Shown: one piece after another, positions 34,020-45,278 of the stretch | Layout: each line of letters begins with the position of its first letter | How positions within the stretch are numbered: the first letter of the stretch is position 1 | Assembly: GCA_944472155.2 (NCBI GenBank) | Contig: OX235275.1 | Location: 58,731,228 to 58,795,227 of the forward strand | Source of the DNA: Trichobilharzia szidati | Taxonomy: Eukaryota > Platyhelminthes > Trematoda > Strigeidida > Schistosomatidae | Length of the DNA: 64,000 bases | Direction of reading: 5' to 3' | Notes under the pieces: generated by a model | The model's input: the letters and a program-made list of their open reading frames with translations, nothing else | The model's database searches: none | What the model was told of the DNA's origin: nothing | Made by a program: the position numbers and the translations under genes

Positions 34020-34240
34020 AGCAGTAGTCAGTCAATACATTTCACACATGTTGGATAGTTGGAGGCAATCAATGAGCTAAACACCCTGTGCCTAACTTAG
34101 GTTTCATGATTTTTGGCCTCGTGAGGAGGGTGTACTCGCAATCTTTAATGGGATACATATCCTCTCTGGGGTTACAACCCATCGTCATCCAGAACTAAAG
34201 TCATAGATATTACCACTGAGCTATTCGAGTTTTCTTTCTT
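34020..34240 (-). mobile_element. SINE-D copy 3 (palindrome arm 1)
   Basis: The reverse complement reads CGAATAGCTCAGTGGTAATA, a decayed B box, then a CACGAG ... TGAAACC hammerhead-like remnant and CAACTATCCAAC tail. It is the mirror of 36425-36685. Confidence 0.7.
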
Positions 34241-34374
34241 TGTTTTTAGTATCCATTCTCTTGCAGTGTAGTTTCCTCAGCAGGTGGATTGATTTTTTCC
34301 TCATGATTCGAACAGGCTAGTAAAACTAGGCACTATCATTATAGATACAGACAGTTGGAAATGATGAGAATTTC

Positions 34375-34935
34375 AAAGACGCAATCGGAAAGGCAAGACA
34401 GGGAGGGAGATTCCCCATTCTAAAACCGGTTTAGAAATCTCCTCCAATCAGCCAGCATTAACAACAAAATTTGAATATCCAACACCGACGTTAAGGCAAA
34501 CGTTAAAGCATTTCTGACAGACAGCTGCAGAATTTTATCAACAGTCGCCTTCTCTCCATATTGAAGATTAAATGGCCAATCAGAAAGAATTAGCGACAGG
34601 ATACTCTGGGAACGAACCAACCAACAAGTGAGAACCTATTACAGAAGAAAAAATGGAAATGTCTTGGACACACTCTGAGGAGACTTTCGAATGACATAGA
34701 TTGCCAGACAGCCAGCCAGACGGGCATCTGTCGAGTGGAACCTGAATGGGAAATGAAGAGTTAAACGCCAATTCAAGAGTGATATGCAGGAGATCTTGTG
34801 AGAAGGAGGAGATGACCGCTTTTGCGTAACCTTGGGGCCAACTATAAATGACCACATAAAAAAGGACAAGGTTGAGACGTGCTGGTGAAGTCCTGTTATG
34901 TTCCACTTGTAACCCAAGGGAACAGTAATAATAGT
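34375..34935 (+). mobile_element. LINE-A copy 10 (palindrome arm 1)
   Basis: C-terminal fragment ending GTAACCCAAGGGAACAGTAA. It is the mirror of copy 11 and heavily degenerate, so it predates the palindrome. Confidence 0.75.
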
Positions 34936-35689
34936 AATTATAACAATAAACAATATTCCTGGAGTCACCAATGTCATCCATGATTGCCTCCAGTCATCTA
35001 ACATCAAATCAGAGTGCACCACAGTGATGACAAGCAACCTATCTTGATGATCATCACATTTTAATCTCTCCCTCCTCTCTCTGTATATATATATATATAT
35101 ATATATACATATATAATCAATTAAAAATATGGAAGTGATATGTGTGACATTTTCCTTTGTCTTTATGACATTGGTTGGACTTATTTTGTTGTTTGTAGTA
35201 TTGTGCACTCTTTCATGTCTTGTTGTTTTTTATTTTGAAAATATCGATTTTTGATGTTGTTATTGTTGTTATTGTTGCTGTTTTAATCTGCTGGTCCACG
35301 GGGTTGTTTTTTTTAAATAAAAAGAGAACTAAATTCTAATTGAGTATACGTAGTAATGCATACTCTCTTTGTAAACGGAAATTGATTTTTTTTTTGTAAA
35401 ATATTTAACTGAAGTGAGCCATAGTTTTGTGAACTATAATTATATTTTTTATGAAAGAAAGCATTGGGTAAATATGCATGAAATGTATATTGATTAGATA
35501 CTAAAGAGAGAGAGAGAGATAGAGGGCAGCCAATGTCCTCGATGCCAATGCAGATTGAATTCTATCAGTCGAGCTGCCAATGTGATGATCATCAAGATAG
35601 GTTGCTTGTCATCATTGTGGTGCACTCTGATTTGATGTTTAGATGACTGGAGGCAATCATGGATGACATTGGCAAATCCCCGAATATTA

Positions 35690-36290
35690 TTTATTGTTAT
35701 AATTACTATTATTACTGTTCCCTTGGGTTCCAAGTGGAACATAACAGGACTTCACCAGCACGTCTCAATCTTGTCCTTTTTTATGTGGTCCTTTATAGCT
35801 GGCCCCAAGGTTGCACAAAAGCCCTTCATCTCTTCCTTCTCACAAGATCTCTTCCATATCACCTTTGAATTGACGCCCAACTCGTCGTCTCCCATTCAAG
35901 TTCCACTCGACAGATGCCCGCCTGGCTGACTGGCTGGCTGGCACTCTGTGTCATTCGACAGTCTCCTCAGGGTGTGTGTCCAATACATCTCCATTTTTTC
36001 TTCTGCAATAGGTCCTCACCTGTTGGTTGGTTCGTTCCCAGAGTATCCTGTCGTCAATTCTTTCTGACTGGCCATGTAATCTTCAATATGGAGAGAAGGC
36101 GACTGTTGTTAAAAGTTTGCAGGTGTCTGTCAGAAATGCTGTAACGTTTTCCTAGATGTCGGTGTTGGATATTCAAATTTTGTTGTTAATGCCGGCTGAG
36201 TGGAGGAGATTTCAAAACCGGTTTCACAATTATGAATGCCTCTCTCTGGTTCGCCTTTCCGATTGCGGCTTTGAAATTCCCATCCATTTT
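35690..36290 (-). mobile_element. LINE-A copy 11 (palindrome arm 2)
   Basis: Reverse counterpart of copy 10, tail side at about 35690 (CCCTTGGGTTCCAAGTGG). It contains no catalytic RT motif. Confidence 0.75.
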
Positions 36291-36424
36291 GAATGCCTGT
36301 ATGTATAATGATGCTGGCTAGTTTTACTAGCCCACTAGTTTTCTAGCCGGTCCAAACCGGGGGGAATAAATCAATCCACCTGGTGCGGAAACTCCACTGC
36401 AAGAGGAAGGATACTGAAAATAGA

Positions 36425-36685
36425 AAAGAAAACTCGAATAGCTCAGTGGTAATATCTGTTACTTCAGTTCTGGATGATGACAGGTTGGAACCCCAGAGAG
36501 GATATGAATTCCATTAAAGATTGCGAGTACAACTTCCTCATGAGGGCAGAAAACACGAAACCTGAGTTAGGCACACGGCTTTTTGTCCATTGATCGCCTC
36601 CAACTATCTAGCATTCATGAAATGTATTGATTGACTAATGCTAACAGCGAAGGCCATCACAGATACTTTCACTACAAATTAACAA
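36425..36685 (+). mobile_element. SINE-D copy 4 (palindrome arm 2)
   Basis: The tRNA-like head CGAATAGCTCAGTGGTAATA and the GGTTGGAACCCC B-box remnant are followed by CTCATGAGG ... ACGAAACC and the AACTATCTAGCATTC tail. Confidence 0.7.
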
Positions 36686-36857
36686 CCTGTTATTTTCCAT
36701 CGAGTTCAGTATCATCAGGTTTGACAGGCAAAGTCTTAGATGTGAAGTTGATGTTCTGATAACTTGACAGTAACATGTCATTCATTTATACATTCATTCA
36801 CATCACAGCTGGGCGACACCCGTGGTAATGATTCTAGTGAAACAGTGACCTCTGGTT

Positions 36858-37290
36858 CGATGGATATTTTTACTTCTATTTTAATGACGATGTTTTAGTC
36901 TTATCATTTGAATTTTGATGACGGATTGATCCAAGAAGCTGTGTATTCGACAGTCGTTTCTTCTCCTCAGTTTGGGATTCATCAGTGGTACGCACACACC
37001 CCCGACCATTCAACCACTGGGATCCGACTCAGTAGCCAGCTTATGAACTCCAACTTCTTCTGGCTTGATCACCATATTATCCGTGTCGAGAATTTGTCTT
37101 CACTCCTGACCAAGTGAACCCACTGGGTTCGAACCCCGTGATGTTGGTACGTACCGCCAAAGAATTGCAGACTAGAACGAGACATCTGTTCAGTACTTCG
37201 TGTGTTGGTTTTTAGTGGTTCTCTAACTTATTTCAGTCCATGATTAAACTTGAAAAATATCAAGTCCCTAGTAACTAACTAAGTCTTAAA
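36858..37290. mobile_element. Head-to-head SINE-B copies 6 (reverse) and 7 (forward)
   Basis: 36900-37105 is a reverse copy whose minus-strand core is an intact CTGATGA (plus-strand TCATCAG at 36979-36985), but stem II and the sequence before GAAAC are disturbed. 37110-37290 is a forward copy with B box GGTTCGAACCCC, a degraded core and the TGGTTCTCTAAC tail. Confidence 0.65.
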
Positions 37291-37309
37291 AATTAATCGT
37301 ATGCTCGTT

Positions 37310-37685
37310 AGTGACGAATTTTCGCTGGAGTTCTGGTGAAGAGTGGTGACCATTGGGGTTCACTTAGTCAGGATTGGGGATAAATACTCACCAGCCATGA
37401 CACTGGCTGGCGCCAGTTAGGCTTAACTTATGAATTCGTAGGAGTTGGAAATCATGGTGCATTGATTTGGGTCCCAATGGTTAAATGGTCTACTACCTTG
37501 ATTTGTGACCGGTAGGTGTTGGGTTTGAAACCTGAGATTTGGTTGCGTACTGATGTTCAGTGCCAGACTAGGAGGTAACAGTTGTCTAGTACTCCAGTAT
37601 TGGTTTTTTCCAGTGGTTCTGTAACTGATATCAGTCCTTGAGTCGAACGTGAAAAAAATCAAATCCCTACACACAGATTCTTGAA
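37310..37685 (+). mobile_element. SINE-B copy 8, near full length
   Basis: It includes the extended 5' part (CTGGAGTTCTGGTGAAGAG), A-box-like ATGGTTAAATGGTCTAC, a damaged B box, a decayed hammerhead-like block (GCGTACTGATG ... AACAGTTGTCTAGTAC) and the tail. Confidence 0.7.
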
Positions 37686-37739
37686 ATTCGTATAATTCTT
37701 TCTTATGTAAAAAGTATTATATTTATTTTAAGAAATATT

Positions 37740-38900
37740 CTTTATGTTCTAAGCGGGATATGGAGCTTCAGCGCAATGTCTCCACTCCAATTAGTTCTCA
37801 GCCAACAGTTTCAAATGGCTCCATGACTACTAACAAGCCTTCGTTTCCTTTTTGATCCTTAGATCTTGCCCGTGTGAATCTCGAGGACACATTCAACTTG
37901 TTGCTTCCTATTCGAGTTCCAATAAGGGGTTTATTATTACTATTGTTTCCCTTAATTCCTAGAGGAACATAGGGATTCAGCCGTGCGGCTCCATTGCGTT
38001 CGGTTCTCTGCTAGAGTCTTTACCTGGCTCCAAGTCCGCCCACACGTTTTCATCTCCCCTTCATATCACCTCCTCCAATTCATTCTTGCACTGACGACCA
38101 ACTCGCCGCTTCCCTTTCGGCCGGGTTCCACTCGAGCAATGCCTTGTCTAGTGATGTCCCTTGATGGTTTCCTCAGAGTATGGCCAATCCATCTCCATTT
38201 CTTCCTGCCTATTTGTTTCACAATCGGTTCCTGCTGTGTTGGTCCGCTCCCAGAGATCCCTGTTGCTGATCTCTTTTAGCCGGCCATCTGATCTTGAGTA
38301 TTGAGCGAAGACAACTGTTAATGAAGGTCTATAGTTTGTTTGAGATGCTCTTTATGACGCGCAGTGCAAGTCTCTGATCCGTATAGTAAGTAGCACTGAC
38401 TGACTTCACATTGGAGTTGAAAATCCGGATCTTATTTTTGATGCTGAGTACTGTTGACCTCCACACAGACTTGAGAGTAGTGAAAGCTTGTCTTGCTTTT
38501 CGGATTCTTGCTTTGATATCCTCGTCAGTTCCGCTTGTAGTTGAAATGATGCTTCAACTTCAATAAGGGGTTTGCGTAGCGCATAACATTAGTCATCGGT
38601 TTCTTCAGCAAATGTCTAGTCCATCTCCATTTTCTTCAGTATATTTTTTGGGCGATAGCTTTTCGTTTGGTTCTTTACACCAGTAGAGTTCTGTGTTCCT
38701 TCCCCGTCAACCATTTAATCTTTAGACCGTGGGAGTCGTTGGATATTGATAACGATCGGCAGTAACCCGTCAAAAATGTCTTTGGTGATGCTCACGTCGA
38801 GTCTTTGGACCATAAAGAAGCATTGATTTCACATCAATGTTGAAATTGTGGATCTAGTTCCCTTATGGTAAGAGTATCGGAGATCACCACTGAATACTTG
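37740..38900 (-). mobile_element. LINE-A copy 12, old, split by LINE-A copy 13
   Basis: 37740-37932 (3' end) and 38574-38900 (upstream part) are two halves of one degenerate copy, joined once copy 13 and its target duplication are removed. Confidence 0.75.
37933..38560 (-). mobile_element. LINE-A copy 13, young insertion
   Basis: A 13-bp target duplication, CAATAAGGGGTTT, lies at 37920-37932 and 38561-38573. It is very similar to copies 2, 16 and 19 (IKARIGKARQ-like and KWRWIGHTLRKPS-like blocks on the minus strand). This 628-bp 5'-truncated copy sits inside an older member of the same family. Confidence 0.9.
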
Positions 38901-39176
38901 TACTTCAGAGTATAGATCTTCAGTCATACTATAGTGAAATTAAGGCTTCTCGGCTGGCTTTATGAGAAAAACTAAAATTTGAATGGAGAGTTATTTTTGA
39001 AAAATGATCGAATTTCGAGTAATTTTAGCATGATTCATATTACTTGGGAACTAGTGAACATTGAAATGTACTTTATTGTACTGCTGGAATTATCAACAGT
39101 ACTCCCAGATACTGTCACCCATTCGAAGTTACTTACTTCGTGGTAGTTAACAGTAGAATCTAGGAAGCGATTTGTA
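38901..39176. other. Unassigned interval
   Basis: Nothing recognised. Confidence 0.3.
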
Positions 39177-39201
39177 TGTAACGACAGGAGTCAAGGGCCA
39201 G

Positions 39202-39531
39202 TTACCTGGGGTTCTAGTAGGAAGTCGTGACCAGTAGGGTGCAGCAGGTCGTGTGTGAGAGCAAATACTCTCTGAAGACATTGGCTGGCGGTTGCGCTAT
39301 GTCGTAAAAATTGGCAGAAGTTAGAATTTACGGACTACTGGATTGGGTGGCAGTGGCTTAATGGTCTACGAGCTTGCTAGCCTTGTAGCCAGAAGGTCCT
39401 GGGTTTTAACCCTGCAGTGTGTGTGCGTACTACTGAGGATTCCCGAACTGGGACGTAGGAAACAGCTGTCGAGTACTCCCAAGTTTTCCAATTGTTCTCT
39501 AACCACTGTTAGCTCATGATGAGATCCTGTG
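39202..39531 (+). mobile_element. SINE-B copy 9, near full length
   Basis: It contains the 5' extension (GGGGTTCTAGTAGGAAGTCG), A-box-like GTGGCTTAATGGTCTACGAG, a B box changed to GGGTTTTAACCC, a hammerhead-like motif and a tail ending ATGATGAGATCCTGTGA. Confidence 0.75.
39427..39476 (+). ncRNA. Hammerhead-like motif with intact CTGAGGA core
   Basis: CTGAGGA (39433-39439) fits CTGAnGA exactly. Stem II TTCCC/GGGAC follows, then an extra GTAG, GAAA (39459-39462), the palindromic CAGCTG segment and GAGTAC pairing with GTAC at 39427. The GTAG insertion between stem II and GAAA probably impairs it. The same insertion occurs in copy 12, so it marks a subfamily. Confidence 0.5.
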
Positions 39532-39823
39532 AGAAGATATTTATAGGTTTTTATGTACATTATTATTCGTTATTGTTAACAGAGAAGCAACGTCTTTTGA
39601 TTGATTGCTTTCCTGCTGAAGGTTGTTCTCTCATCTGTTTGTTGCCATTTCTTAGCCAGTCCGGTCTCTGAATCGTATCTGCCCACGTTAAGTCTTCTGT
39701 GATTGGTTGTTGAGTCCCTCAAGGTTAGGCTTTGTTCTTGTTTTCTCTCCTGACCCCGATTCGAGACGTAAACATTGACGTAAATTGTCGCTTACAATAT
39801 TGGCTAGCAGATAGCTCTCACCA

Positions 39824-40199
39824 TTTATATCCGATTTCGGATTCATCAGCTGAGTGTACCACTATACCCCACCCCTTAGTATTGGTGTTCCCATGGAGAC
39901 TAGATCGAACCCAATATCAAAATGTTTCATCTGCTAGGCCAAATAAAACAGAAAGCGAGACCTGGATCCCAGTACAAACCACCAGTAAAAAAAAAGTAAT
40001 TTCCAATAAATTAATCATCGACTCAAGGTGTCCAAATACTCAAACGAAACTTATCATTTCAGCCGAATTTGGTTGATTTTCCGGGGTAGGGTCGCGCTAG
40101 CCCCATGCCCAACCTTCTCTATTTTTCGGGGCTTAGGAAAGGCCAGTAAACTAGACGAGGTTCTCGTATATGTCAGTTTTTTTATTTGATTCATAGAAT
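39824..40199. other. Interval with repeat scraps
   Basis: Positions 40085-40135 are a short reverse SINE-C body fragment (GCTAGCCCCATGCCCAACC). The remainder is unassigned. Confidence 0.45.
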
Positions 40200-40622
40200 C
40201 TGTATGTCATCAAAGGCATTTCGAACAGGTTACTGAAGACTTTTACAAACACCTTCCTTCACGCCATAATGAAGACTAGATGGTCTGTCTGAAAAGATTA
40301 GGGAAAACAGACTCTGACTACCAACAATCTGTTGCCCAATAAATATATAGAAGAAAATGGAGGTGGATTGGACAAACTCGGAGGCAACCATTTAGTGACA
40401 CTGCGTGCCAAGAACACCCTCAAGTGGAACCCATAGGGGAAACGACGAGATGATCCTGGGCTCGAGGATGACATGGACGAGATCGTGTGAGAAGGAAATG
40501 AAATTTTTTATAGGCAATCATGGAACTAACTGATGAAGAGGACTGTGGAGAACAAGATGAAATGGGGATGTGCTGTTGAAGCCCTATCTTCCACTTGGAA
40601 CCTAATGGAGTAATTGTAACAA
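40200..40622 (+). mobile_element. LINE-A copy 14, 3' end
   Basis: Broken frames carry GLLKTFTNTFLHAIMKTRWS-like and RRKWRWIGQTR-like blocks, ending CTTGGAACCTAATGGAGTAA. No tail repeat or target duplication was seen. Confidence 0.7.
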
Positions 40623-40874
40623 TACTATTTAAGGAGCCCATATATCGAAATGAGGCTTATCTATTCTGTTCAGATATATATACCAAAGAGAAATCACACA
40701 AATGTATCACAGTGGATCACAGTACAGTAAGGGATTAAAACAAGTAACCTCAAAATAGATTTTCTGTAGTTTTAATCAAAAATTATTGACCTTAATGAGT
40801 ACAGTTATTCACATTTGATATTGAGTAATGGTAGAAATTTTAAAAAAAGAATTGAACTATTGAACTGTAAATCA
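40623..40874. other. Unassigned interval
   Basis: Nothing recognised. Confidence 0.3.
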
Positions 40875-42110
40875 GTTGTTATTATTTCCCTGCGTTCGGA
40901 GTGGAACAGACGGCTTCAATAGCAGCACACCATCATCTTACTCATTTCTCAGTAATCTTTTTTATCTATCTCCACGATTACCCGCGAGCTTTCATCTTCT
41001 CCTCAGTCAATCTCATCTATGTCCCATTCGGGTCCAACTCGAGAGTCTGCCTGGAGCGTGGCATTACTCAACTGCCTGCCAAACTTATGTCCAACCTATC
41101 TCCATTTCCTTTTGCATATTTGTCTGACGATAGTTTCCTGGTTGGTTCTTTCCCAGAATTCTTTCTTGCTTAATCTTTCCGGCCGAATATATGCTCCTCT
41201 CTGTGGTAACATCAAAGGCAGTTGTTGATGAAAGTCCCCAGTATTATTATTATAATGTTTTCTTTAACTCCTAGAGGAACATAGGGCTTCAGCTGAGCGT
41301 CTCAACTGCGTTTGGTTCTCTGCTAGAGTCTCCCCCTGGCTCCAAGTCTGCCCACACGCTTTCATCTCCTCTTCACATGACCTCATCCAAGTCACCCTTG
41401 CACTGACGACCAACTCGCCGCTTCCCTTTCAGTTTCCACTCAAGGGCTTGTCTAGTGATGTCACTTGATGGTTTGTTTTCTCAGAATATGGCCAATCCAT
41501 CTCCATTTCTTCCTGCCTTTTTGTTTCACAATCGGTTCATGCTGGGTTGGTTCGCTCATTGCCAAAGATCCCTGTTGCTGATCTTTTCTGGCCGGCTGGC
41601 CATCTGATCTTGAGTGGTATTGAGCGAAGAGAGCTGTTAATGAAGGTTTGTAGTTTGTTTGAGGTGCTCTTTATGACGCGCAGTGCCAGTCTCTGATCCG
41701 TATAGTAGCACTGACTGTCTTCACATTGTAGTTGAAAATCCCGGTCTTATTTTTGATGCTGAGTGCTATTGACCTCCACACAGACTTGAGAGTAGTGAAA
41801 GCTTGTCTTGCTTTTCCGATTCTTGCTTTGATATCCTCGTCAGTTCCGCCTGTAGTAGTAGCTTGTTGAAAATCCTTCGGCTGACGCGCCAAGTCTCTGA
41901 ACTATGCAAAAACAGTGATCCGAAAATGTTTCCTTTTCCTGAGTGCAGTATATTTACACACAGATATTAGAGCTATGGAGATTTGTTTTGATTTTCGGAT
42001 TTTGGCTGGCCTTTACATCGTCATTCGTGCCACCTACAGCTGAAACGATACTGTCGAGATGAATAGTGAAAGAGGTGACTTTTTTCAAATTCCTCCCGTT
42101 AATAGTGGTT
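40875..42110 (-). mobile_element. LINE-A copy 15, split by LINE-A copy 16
   Basis: The 3' part (40875-41245) and upstream part (41875-42110) are collinear remnants of one divergent reverse copy. The intervening copy 16 is better conserved. Confidence 0.7.
41246..41863 (-). mobile_element. LINE-A copy 16, nested
   Basis: The minus strand includes DEDIKARIGKARQAFTTLKS and VWRSIALSIKNKTGIFN (41671-41892) and then the WRWIGHTL-type region. The (AAT)n tail is at about 41246-41256. The exact target duplication is unclear. Confidence 0.8.
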
Positions 42111-42339
42111 GGTGTCTATTGTTGTTTGAGTACTTTTACACTATCAAACTCTACTGTACGATCCTACGCAAGTGAATCCATTGAAATGACGGAGCTTTTT
42201 CCACACTGTGATCTGATTGACCCCGATCAACTAATTAGACCTGTGTAATTGACCTCATAGTCATTATTATACAGTATTTGGTAAATTACATTGTTTTGCC
42301 TAATTGGATCTATCGGGTCTGAGAGAATTAGTTGGTTGG
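42111..42339. other. Unassigned interval
   Basis: Nothing recognised. Confidence 0.3.
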
Positions 42340-42960
42340 TTTAAATGCCACCCCGACTAATTCCAGCGTCATTGAGAATTCTGTGTAAGGGCTCTGACGT
42401 CCCTTCTTTTTACGCTAGTACTACAGAGGCTTTGAATTCCCGTATTATTTTCATTATTGTCATCACTTTTATTGGTAATCTTAGTTTTTCTATGGTTCCT
42501 CATATGGTTTTGAATAAATTCTGGTGGGTAGTGTGTTACTCAGTAGTAATACTTCCTTCCTTCCGGCTTACTAGTTAGGCTCTTGGCCCGACATCTAACT
42601 AAATCTATCTTCACCGAATCTGGATGGGATGAATTAAAGTCTAAGTCTTGTTTTCGTCTTACTCTACAGTCTACCATGGCCAACACACTACGTTCGTTTT
42701 CTTACTCAAAAGTGAATCGCATTCCGTCTACCATTGGGTTTTTATATGTGTGAAAAATGAGGGATTTGTTCAATTTTTAACACACCGATAGAATGTGTCA
42801 TCCACATATCTCCGCCATAACCTAGGAGTAGGCTTAGACATTCTAAGATCTTTACTTTCCTAACTATCCATATGTCTGCTACTATTCGGGATATTGGTGA
42901 TCCAATCGCCACCCCATTCGTTTTATTTTTTTGCATATTTTATCTTGAAATGTGAATACA
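42340..42960 (-). mobile_element. PLE reverse-transcriptase fragment
   Basis: On the minus strand NGVAIGSPISRIVADIWI (42742-42936) matches the PLE RT block GVAMGSPxSPxxA. After a one-base frameshift the catalytic block RYVDDTFYRC follows (42797-42811 encode RYVDD). Below this the frame decays toward 42340. It is the only RT catalytic region of a PLE in the window. Confidence 0.8.
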
Positions 42961-43074
42961 GTGGACGTTAGACATAACAGATGAACACCTAATATTATTC
43001 AGTCAACATAAGCCATTAAACTAGTAGACCAAGCTCAATGAAATTACTGGAACACACAGACCTAAAATGATAAA

Positions 43075-44055
43075 CTCTTATTATTATTGTTCCCTTGGGT
43101 TCCTAGTGAAACATAGGGCTTCAACTACACGTCTCCACTTACTTCTGTCTTCTCCTGTACTGTTCACCTGCATCCATGTTAGTCCATACTGTTTCAGCCC
43201 CTCTTCACACGATCTCCTTCATGTCACCCTTGGATGTCCCACTCGCCGCTTCCCTTTCGGGTTCCACTCGAGCACTGGCCTGACGCGCGATGTCACCCAG
43301 CGGACTCCTCAGCGAGTGTCCAATCCATCTCCACTTCCTCCTGCATATTTGTTGGGCGATTGGTTCTTGTTTTGTTTGTTCCCATAGTTTCTTGTTGGTG
43401 ATTCTTTCCGGCCATCTAATCTTCAGTATAGAACGAAGACAGTTGTTGATAAAGGTCTGCAACAGGCTGTTGGAAATATTCTTTGTGACCCACCAAGTTT
43501 CTGATCCATCCGTATAGAAGAACTGACTGACTTGACGTTTGTATTGAAAATTCGAATTTTGTTGTTGATGCTGAGTGACGAAGATTTCCGGATTGGTTTC
43601 AGGTTGATGAATGTGTTTCTTGCCTTCCCGATTCTCCATTTGACATCCTCGTCCGCTCCTCCTGTAGTTGAGACAATGCTCCCTCCCTAGATAAGTGAAT
43701 GAAGTAACCTCTTTCAAATTCCTTCCGTTGATGTTGATTGGCCCTGGATGTTGCTGCTGTTGTTGTTGTTGGTTGGTTATTTTCATAACCTCCGTCGTGT
43801 CTATGTTCACCTGTAGTCCCGTCTTTGCTGCTTCTTCGACCAGTTTGTCGATTCTCGCTTGTAAGTCTTCGATTTTGTGCGACATCAAACATAAATCATC
43901 CGTGAAATCCAGGTCTTCTATGTTCTTCACGTCGGTGGTCCAGAATATCCCTGTCTTCTCGTTTCCCACTGTCTGACGCATAATCCAGTCCACCACAATT
44001 AGGAATATCATTGGTGATAATAAGCACCCTTGTCTGACTCCTGTGTTAGACAACC
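43075..44055 (-). mobile_element. LINE-A copy 17, longest continuous frame
   Basis: A 282-residue frame (43205-44053) begins in the RT: TGVRQGCLLSPMIFLIVVDW, then LDFTDDLCLMSHKIEDLQAR, where the expected FADD is FTDD. A polyQ linker and LQTFINNCLRSILKIRWPER, CRRKWRWIGHSLRSPLGDIA follow. The mid-section (about residues 125-170) is shifted in frame, so the copy is dead. The tail is at about 43078-43090. It is the youngest-looking copy together with 13 and 19. Confidence 0.85.
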
Positions 44056-44439
44056 TAGAAAAAAGCTTGCCATTCTATTGCATTGTATTCACTTCCGTGT
44101 AATAAAACACTAGAGCGGATGGGACAAGATGAAAATATTTATAAAGTAATCTATTTAGATGGCGAGAATCTTTGTTTATCGACTCAAAACCACACACACA
44201 CACCTTCAATCGAGTTGATGCAACTCCTATGATACCGGAGATATGGAAAGTGGCAACAAATAACAAGGAGTATCGACAGAGAGGAAAAAATCATGAAGTT
44301 GTGTTATTAAAGTGATACAATCAAGAGTGATAATTTGTGCATACAATAACTAGCCAATAAAGGCAAATTAGAATCATATCAGAAATGTGTATTGTGGAAC
44401 AAGTATAAGATGAGATGAAACAATGATCAGTTAATTAAT
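44056..44439. other. Unassigned interval with a (CA)n tract
   Basis: A (CA)n tract at about 44191-44203. No gene or recognised repeat. Confidence 0.35.
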
Positions 44440-44620
44440 TGGCCGGTGGTGACTAGCAGTGGAATCCACCAGGATAACGCGCATTTCATCCTATTTGGGA
44501 CTAATTACATGTCCAGACATCGTTGAAGCAACTGCACAAGAAGTTGACATGTCAATCTGAGATCGAGCAATTCGGTCCAATCAATCGACGGGAAAAATCT
44601 AAAATTCAACTAAATAATTA
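44440..44620. mobile_element. SINE-Sma copy 2, reverse 5' part joined to forward 3' part
   Basis: 44450-44503 is the reverse complement of the hammerhead region (minus strand: CCCAAATAGGATGAAATGCG ... GGATTCCACTGC). From 44504 onward the tail is forward (AATTACATGTCCAGACATCG ...). The CTGATGA half of the core was lost at the joint. Confidence 0.7.
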
Positions 44621-44632
44621 ATATGACCCATT

Positions 44633-44900
44633 GCACAAGAAGTGGCGGCTCTCATGGCCCAATTGGTCTAGTGGATAACGCTTTGGCGTTTGAAATTTAT
44701 GGGCACTGGGTTCGAGCCTCGGTGGGAACATCCTCAATCCCTGAGGAATGCAAGAACATCCAGCTGACGAGTCCCAAATAGGACGTAATGCGCTGTATCC
44801 TGGATTCTACTGCTATTCATCATCCATCACTTCTAATTACATGCCCAGACATCATCGAAGCATCTGCACAAACCCAACATTTCAACCTGAAATCAATCGA
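44633..44900 (+). mobile_element. SINE-Sma copy 3, full length
   Basis: The tRNA-like head carries A box TGGTCTAGTGGATAACGC and B box GGTTCGAGCC, then GAGGAATGCAAGAACATCC, the hammerhead, and the tail through CAACCTGAAATCAATCGACA. RNA polymerase III internal promoter boxes are thus present. This is the best SINE-Sma copy in the window. Confidence 0.85.
44758..44805 (+). ncRNA. Schistosome-type hammerhead ribozyme, one core change
   Basis: Stem I is ATCCAG (44758) / CTGGAT (44800). CTGACGA (44764-44770) is intact and stem II is a perfect GTCCC-AAAT-AGGAC. The second core strand is GTAA instead of GAAA at 44785-44788. The A13 change is expected to reduce or abolish cleavage. All else fits the known family. 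Confidence 0.85.
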
Positions 44901-45268
44901 CAGGAAAATCTGAAATTGAAATAGTCAGTTAGTTTTGAATATGCATTGTCAATGAGAACATGAGATCAAATGAAATGAGATGAAGTAATTTAATTTAATG
45001 ATGCGTGTGTATGTACATAAATATAGTTAGCAAAAGTACAGGTTTCGAAGGTGAGTGTAATCAATGGTGTGAGGCAGACAGTATGAATACTACAGAAAAA
45101 TAAACCAACGAATGGGGTAGACTAGACATAAGTTCAAGGGTGAAAATTACGACAATAATAATCATTGTAAAATAATGATAACGATGTTGTGGTGTAAACT
45201 TAAAAGTACTATTTTTATTTTTATTTTTTTTATTATAGCTTGATTCCACACAGTATTTTGGTACAAGT
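44901..45268. other. Unassigned interval, A/T tracts
   Basis: T-rich (TTTTTA)n near 45207-45233. Nothing else recognised. Confidence 0.35.
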
Positions 45269-45278
45269 ATGGAATTTT

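Larger units (their letters stand above)
33364..36857. repeat. Palindrome, arms 33364-35065 and 35570-36857
   Basis: The arms are inverted copies that share a SINE-D (34.0 and 36.4 kb), a LINE-A (34.4 and 35.7 kb) and flanking DNA such as CATGTTACTGTCAAGTTATC (33447 and about 36760). Arm 1 is longer because of the LINE-A at 33549-33980. The spacer of about 500 bp holds a (TA)n tract at 35083-35108 and T-rich DNA but no gene. Divergence is visibly higher than in the 25.4-kb palindrome. Confidence 0.85.
39177..39823 (-). mobile_element. Solo LTR, family 1, copy 4, split by SINE-B copy 9
   Basis: The left end TGTAACGACAGGAGTCAAGG (39177) and the main part from 39532 (TATTTATAGGTTTTTATGTA to CTCTCACCA) belong to one reverse LTR. 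About 25 bp of LTR are missing at the SINE junction. The flanks TGTA and TTTA match at 3 of 4 positions. Confidence 0.65.

Noticed and set aside
43205..44053. 282-residue frame as a host gene
   Set aside because: It contains RT blocks, a mutated FTDD in place of FADD, a frame-shifted middle and the LINE-A C-terminus. It is a dead retrotransposon copy.
44650..44740. Functional tRNA gene (A and B boxes)
   Set aside because: The boxes belong to a SINE-Sma head. There is no paired acceptor stem or anticodon arm. The same applies to the heads at 18535, 36425, 39360 and 56840.
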